Assembly: GCA_026391805.1 (NCBI GenBank)
Contig: JAPLDJ010000016.1
Location: forward strand, 186,001 to 250,000
DNA from: Bacteroidota bacterium
Lineage (GTDB): Bacteria; Bacteroidota; Bacteroidia; Bacteroidales; FEN-979
Length of the DNA stretch: 64,000 nt
Direction: 5' to 3'
The notes under the pieces were generated by a model. It did no database searches, had not been told where the DNA came from, and saw nothing but the letters and a program-made list of their open reading frames with translations. Positions 60,415 to 64,000 of this stretch are shown piece by piece. Numbering within the stretch: the first letter of the stretch is position 1; every line of letters starts with the position of its first letter. A program made the position numbers and the translations under genes.

Positions 60415-61149
60415 TTATTTCAGGTATTTCCGGTCAAAGATGTTGTACCGGAGGATGCAGAAAAGCGCCCTGAATCCATCCTTCATCCCGATTTTCTTCC
60501 CTTCCTCATAGGTCCTGCCATAATAGGAGATCCCGACCTCATAGATCCGGATATTTTTGAACCGGGCGATCTTCGCGGTCACTTCGGGTTCAAAGCCGAA
60601 CCTTCGTTCCCTGAAATAAATCTTCTTTAGAAATTCCGCCCTGAACAGTTTGTAGCAGGTTTCCATGTCGGAGAGGTTCAGGTTAGTGAACATATTGGAG
60701 AGGAAGGTCAGGAACCGGTTGCCGATGGAATGCACGAAGAAGAGGATCCGATGGGGGTTGCCGCCCATGAAACGGGAACCGTACACCACATCGGCAAATC
60801 CGTCGATCATCGGTTTCAACAGGATGTTGTATTCCTTCGGGTCATACTCCAGATCGGCGTCCTGCACGATAATGTAATCGCCGGTGGCCAGTTCGATTCC
60901 CTTGTGAAGGGCAGCGCCTTTGCCCATGTTCACCGGTTGGTTGAAAAGGCGGATCGAATCCTGCGGGTGGGTGGCGATGTATTCCTCCACCACCTTTTGT
61001 GACTGATCCGTGCTGAAATCATTTACAATGATGATCTCCCTGGTCAGGCTTCCGATAAGCTGAACCGAACGTACCTTGTCAAGGATCAGGTGGATGGTGG
61101 CGGCCTCGTTGTATGCGGGTATCAGGATGCTCAGTTTCTGTCCTTCCAT
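60415..61149 (-). CDS. GT2 polyprenyl-phosphate sugar transferase (DPM1-like)
   Basis: 244 aa from the ATG at 61149 ([15 protein letters not shown]); the track's extra 12 N-terminal residues do not belong to the family. [12 protein letters not shown]-like region ([10 protein letters not shown]), [25 protein letters not shown] (DxD) and YGSRFMGG are all standard. A C-terminal stretch [19 protein letters not shown] is shared with dolichol-phosphate mannose synthases. No membrane anchor. It would charge a lipid carrier for the GT-C proteins that follow in the same operon. A 51-bp gap follows the murF-alr gene. Confidence 0.9.
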   Translation of the reverse strand: MEGQKLSILIPAYNEAATIHLILDKVRSVQLIGSLTREIIIVNDFSTDQSQKVVEEYIATHPQDSIRLFNQPVNMGKGAALHKGIELATGDYIIVQDADLEYDPKEYNILLKPMIDGFADVVYGSRFMGGNPHRILFFVHSIGNRFLTFLSNMFTNLNLSDMETCYKLFRAEFLKKIYFRERRFGFEPEVTAKIARFKNIRIYEVGISYYGRTYEEGKKIGMKDGFRALFCILRYNIFDRKYLK

Positions 61150-61200
61150 GGGAATCGGGAAAAATGGTGAACAAATATAAAACAAATCCGGCAGCCGGAT

Positions 61201-63696
61201 TCATTCATGGTAATAAACCCGTTTCACGCGGCGCGAGATGCCGGTCAGCACTTCGTAGGGAATTGTATCGAGGTCTCGGGCAAGCCGGGTGATCGGGAAA
61301 TCGTCGCCGAAAATGATCACCTCGTCGCCTTCATTGATTTTACCGGTCTTTGAAGAAATTTCCGTGATGTCGACCATGCAGGTGTCCATGCTGATGTTCC
61401 CGATGGTGGGTGCGGTTTGTCCGCCGATCATCACCTTTCCCCTGCCATTCCCGAGCCTGCGGCTGAAACCGTCGGCATAGCCGATGGGAAGGATGGCGAT
61501 GGCCAGGTCTTTTTCTGCAATTCCTTTGCGGTTGTATCCGATCGTTTCACCTGCCTTAACGAATTTAATCTGGGAAATGATGGTCTTCAGTGTGCTGACA
61601 TTGCGAAGGAGGTGCTGTTCGTTATCGTCGAATCCCACCCCGTAAAGTCCGATCCCAAGCCGCACCATTCCCATTTTCACATCCGGGAAACGTGTGATGC
61701 CGGCGGAGTTCTGTATGTGCACGAGACAGGAATATCCCAGTCCGGTTTGTATTTGTGCCGAGACTTCTTTCAGGATCCTGATCTGGGTGCGGGTGAAATC
61801 ATCCTCGGCGGGATCTTCACTGGCTGCAAGGTGCGAGAAGACTGACATTACCTGGAGATACTGTGATTTCTTCAGCCGCGCGATCAGTTCACCGGTCTCC
61901 GACGGATCAAATCCCAGCCGGTGCATGCCGGTATCGATCTTCAGGTGAATGCATACGTGGGAATCGGGTGTTTCCTGACTTGCGGCAAGCGCATTTTCAA
62001 GCATCTCCAGCACGCGGAAGCTGTAGATCTCCGGTTCCAGGTTGAATTTCAGCAGCAGGTCGAAACTCTCTTCTTCCGGGTTCATCACCATGACCGGAAG
62101 CGTGATGCCAGCCTTCCGTAATTCAACGCCTTCATCGGCATACGCCACGGCAAGGTAATCTGCACGGTGGAACTGGAGCAGGTTTGCAATCTCGAAACTT
62201 CCGCTGCCGTATGAAAACGCCTTGACCATGATCATGGTCTTTGTTCCCGGCGCCAGTTTTGAACGGTAATGGTTGAGGTTGTGAACCATCGCATCAAGGT
62301 TGATCTCGAGGATGGTTTCGTGCGATTTCTGCTGCAGCACCCGGATGATCCGCTCAAATTCGAAGATCCTTGCGCCTTTCACCAGGATGGCTTCATCCCG
62401 GAAAGAGGAGAACGGGAACAGTTCGAGGAAACTGTCGGTGGACGGATAGAATGTTTTTTCCATGGGAAAACACCCGGCCTGCCGGCTGATCTCATTCCCG
62501 ATCCCGATGATATGATCAATGCCTTTATCGCGGAGGATCCGGGAAATGTCCGTGTAAAGATCTCCCGGCTCACGTCCGCTTTGCAGGATATCCGAAAGGA
62601 TGATCGTCTTTTTCTTATGCTGTGTCTGCTGGTTCAGAAAATCCAGGGCGATCCCGAGCGAGTTGATGTCGGAGTTGTAACTGTCGTTAATCAGGGAGCA
62701 ATGGTTGATGGCCTCTTTCAGCTCAAGCCGCATGGCAATGGGTGCCAGTTTTTTCATCCTGAAGGATATGACCTCCGGGCTGTAGCCCAGCAGCAGCATT
62801 GTCGCCCAGCAATGACAGGCATTTTCAAGTGATGCTTCATCGGAAAATGGAATGGTGGCTGATATTTCCATTCCCTGAAAAATTCCTTTAAGGATTGTGA
62901 AGGAAATATCCGTTTCCCGGCTGACAATCTTCAGATCAGCCTCCTGCCTGTTGCTCCAGGTGAATGTGTTCACCTTAGCCAGTGAAGGATCAGCAATTAT
63001 CTCCATGTGAATCCCATTGTGATCCCTGCAATAAACCAGCGATTCACAGTTGGTAAACAGCCTCATCTTTTCCCTGATCTTTTCCTTTGCATCACGGAAT
63101 CCTTCATCATGCGCATGCCCGATGTTAGTAAAGATCCCGACGGTCGGCCGGATGACCGGTTCAAGTTTTTCCATCTCGCCCGGGAGTGAGATCCCGGCCT
63201 CAAAAAGTGCGAGGTCGTTTTCCGGTTCCATCTTCCAGACCGAGAGCGGAACGCCGATCTGGGAGTTGTAGCTTTTGGGGCTCCGGACGATTTTCTTATC
63301 CGGATTCATCAGCTGGAACAACCATTCTTTCACGATGGTCTTTCCATTGCTGCCTGTAATGCCGATAACCGGAATGTTAAAGCGGGAACGGTGATGAGCC
63401 CCGAGTTTTTGAAGGGCCTCCAGGGTGTTTTCCACCAGGATGAACCCGGCTTCGGGGAATTCCTTTACAGGTCTTGAAACCAGAAAACTCCTGACCCCTC
63501 TTTCGTAAAGTTCTGTGATGAATTTATGCCCGTCATTGCGGCCGGAGATGATGGCAATGAAGAGTGTCGACTCCGGGTTTACGAGGCGCCGGCTGTCGAT
63601 CAGCAATTCCCTGACGGGAACAGATTTATCCTTCCCCGGGAAAAGGGTTCCTCCCGTTATGGAGGCAATTTCCTTGAGGGAATACGAAAGATCCAT
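61201..63696 (-). CDS. murF: Bifunctional MurF ligase / alanine racemase
   Basis: 831 aa, a fusion characteristic of Bacteroidota. The N-terminal MurF part (to ~residue 450) has the ATP-binding GITGSNGKTIVKEW, NSQIGVPLSVW, NIGHAHDEGF and NDSYNSD; it adds D-Ala-D-Ala to UDP-MurNAc-tripeptide. The C-terminal alanine racemase part has the PLP lysine in TMIMVKAFSYGSG (about residue 490), HIQNSAGITRFP, MVRLGIGLYGVG and the active-site GNISMDTCMVDIT. One polypeptide thus supplies D-alanine and uses it for the wall precursor. Its ATG overlaps the pdxA stop codon by one base (TAATG). Confidence 0.96.
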   Translation of the reverse strand: MDLSYSLKEIASITGGTLFPGKDKSVPVRELLIDSRRLVNPESTLFIAIISGRNDGHKFITELYERGVRSFLVSRPVKEFPEAGFILVENTLEALQKLGAHHRSRFNIPVIGITGSNGKTIVKEWLFQLMNPDKKIVRSPKSYNSQIGVPLSVWKMEPENDLALFEAGISLPGEMEKLEPVIRPTVGIFTNIGHAHDEGFRDAKEKIREKMRLFTNCESLVYCRDHNGIHMEIIADPSLAKVNTFTWSNRQEADLKIVSRETDISFTILKGIFQGMEISATIPFSDEASLENACHCWATMLLLGYSPEVISFRMKKLAPIAMRLELKEAINHCSLINDSYNSDINSLGIALDFLNQQTQHKKKTIILSDILQSGREPGDLYTDISRILRDKGIDHIIGIGNEISRQAGCFPMEKTFYPSTDSFLELFPFSSFRDEAILVKGARIFEFERIIRVLQQKSHETILEINLDAMVHNLNHYRSKLAPGTKTMIMVKAFSYGSGSFEIANLLQFHRADYLAVAYADEGVELRKAGITLPVMVMNPEEESFDLLLKFNLEPEIYSFRVLEMLENALAASQETPDSHVCIHLKIDTGMHRLGFDPSETGELIARLKKSQYLQVMSVFSHLAASEDPAEDDFTRTQIRILKEVSAQIQTGLGYSCLVHIQNSAGITRFPDVKMGMVRLGIGLYGVGFDDNEQHLLRNVSTLKTIISQIKFVKAGETIGYNRKGIAEKDLAIAILPIGYADGFSRRLGNGRGKVMIGGQTAPTIGNISMDTCMVDITEISSKTGKINEGDEVIIFGDDFPITRLARDLDTIPYEVLTGISRRVKRVYYHE

Positions 63697-64000
63697 TATG
63701 GCTTCGGGCTTTCGGGTTCAACAGGTTTTGGATGTAGCGCATTGGCCTGAAGTTCATCGTAGGCAATGCGGCTGTTGTAGATGTCGCAGGCCAGATAAAC
63801 AGCATTCCGGAAGGCTTCCGGGCTGGCCTCATTTTTTCCCGCAAGTTCGTATGCGGTCCCGTGCGCCGGTGAAGTGCGTACGAACGGCAATCCTGCAGTA
63901 AAATTAACCCCTTCGTCAAACGAAAGCAATTTAAAGGGCAGCATTCCCTGGTCGTGATAAACGGCAAGGATCCCGTCGAACTGGCGGAAAGCGCCTGATC
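63696..64000 (-). CDS. pdxA: 4-hydroxythreonine-4-phosphate dehydrogenase, C-terminal part (runs off window)
   Basis: The minus-strand frame entering at the window end reads SGAFRQFDGILAVYHDQGM, LPFKLLSFDEGVNFTAGLPFVRTSPAHGTAYELAGK, then a helical end, finishing with a Pro/Glu tail PKPVEPESPKP. AVYHDQGMLPFK and RTSPAHGTA are PdxA signatures, the His and Asp region binding metal and substrate in pyridoxal phosphate synthesis. Only about 100 residues are in the window. Its TAA stop shares a base with the murF ATG, so the two are translationally coupled, and pdxA is at or near the head of the minus-strand operon. Confidence 0.93.
   Translation of the reverse strand, partial: SGAFRQFDGILAVYHDQGMLPFKLLSFDEGVNFTAGLPFVRTSPAHGTAYELAGKNEASPEAFRNAVYLACDIYNSRIAYDELQANALHPKPVEPESPKP

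Overview
The window reads as chromosomal DNA of a Bacteroidota bacterium, most likely a free-living or sediment member of Bacteroidales/Marinilabiliales-type lineages (phylum call firm, order call inferred). The evidence is the TAnnTTTG promoter elements in front of many genes, a type IX secretion C-terminal sorting domain, the gliding lipoprotein GldH next to RicT and a class A PBP, a fused MurF-alanine racemase, a type III glutamine synthetase, and a three-gene sdhC-sdhA-sdhB (frdCAB) complex. I saw no rRNA, tRNA, CRISPR array, prophage or transposase gene.

Region 1 (1-7490) is accessory: a partial secreted beta-helix protein, a secreted hypothetical protein and an FG-GAP/T9SS protein, all on the minus strand, then a large single-chain type IIG restriction-modification enzyme. 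An attC-like imperfect palindrome lies between the first two genes, and two short copies of the restriction enzyme's C-terminal tail lie between the cargo genes. A 0.9 kb gene-free stretch full of REP-like palindromes follows.

Region 2 (7491-31276) is mostly core: a gluzincin metalloprotease with an unusual C-terminal Cys/His module, a TerC-family membrane protein, two unrelated glutamine synthetases in tandem, Hsp20 with a possible sigma-54 promoter and paired upstream sites, a DMT transporter, a phospholipase D-like protein, yicC-gmk-nadD, an alpha/beta hydrolase, aminopeptidase P, the succinate dehydrogenase/fumarate reductase operon, holB, ricT, gldH and PBP1A.

Region 3 (31277-38377) is a second accessory island, AT-rich in its genes and very rich in non-coding repeats. 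It holds a DUF3089 lipoprotein, an orphan MntA-type antitoxin whose HepT toxin is cut off after a few codons, a small membrane protein, a WG-repeat giant and the 3' stump of an endonuclease/exonuclease/phosphatase gene. Cassette-like boundaries (GTTA/TAAC arms) and two copies of a 260-bp leader whose downstream sequence changes exactly at G|TTA suggest an integron-type or similar site-specific cassette system without a visible integrase.

Region 4 (38378-64000) is, after a saccharopine-dehydrogenase-like gene, a 22-kb surface-glycan locus. It has six polytopic GT-C-type proteins, most or all ending in a predicted periplasmic beta-sandwich, plus a single-pass protein carrying what looks like the same sandwich, a GH16-like lipoprotein, three GT2 polyprenyl-phosphate sugar transferases, an SDR epimerase and an MBOAT/AlgX-type acyltransferase pair. 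The last genes are murF-alr and the 3' end of pdxA, which lead the seven-gene minus-strand operon. The inferred logic is: epimerase and GT2 enzymes make lipid-linked sugars, GT-C enzymes add them on the periplasmic side, and the MBOAT/AlgX pair acylates the product. This locus, and the cassette-like islands, are the best candidates for undescribed systems. Throughout the window, gene borders carry long hairpins built from slowly drifting 7-10-nt units.
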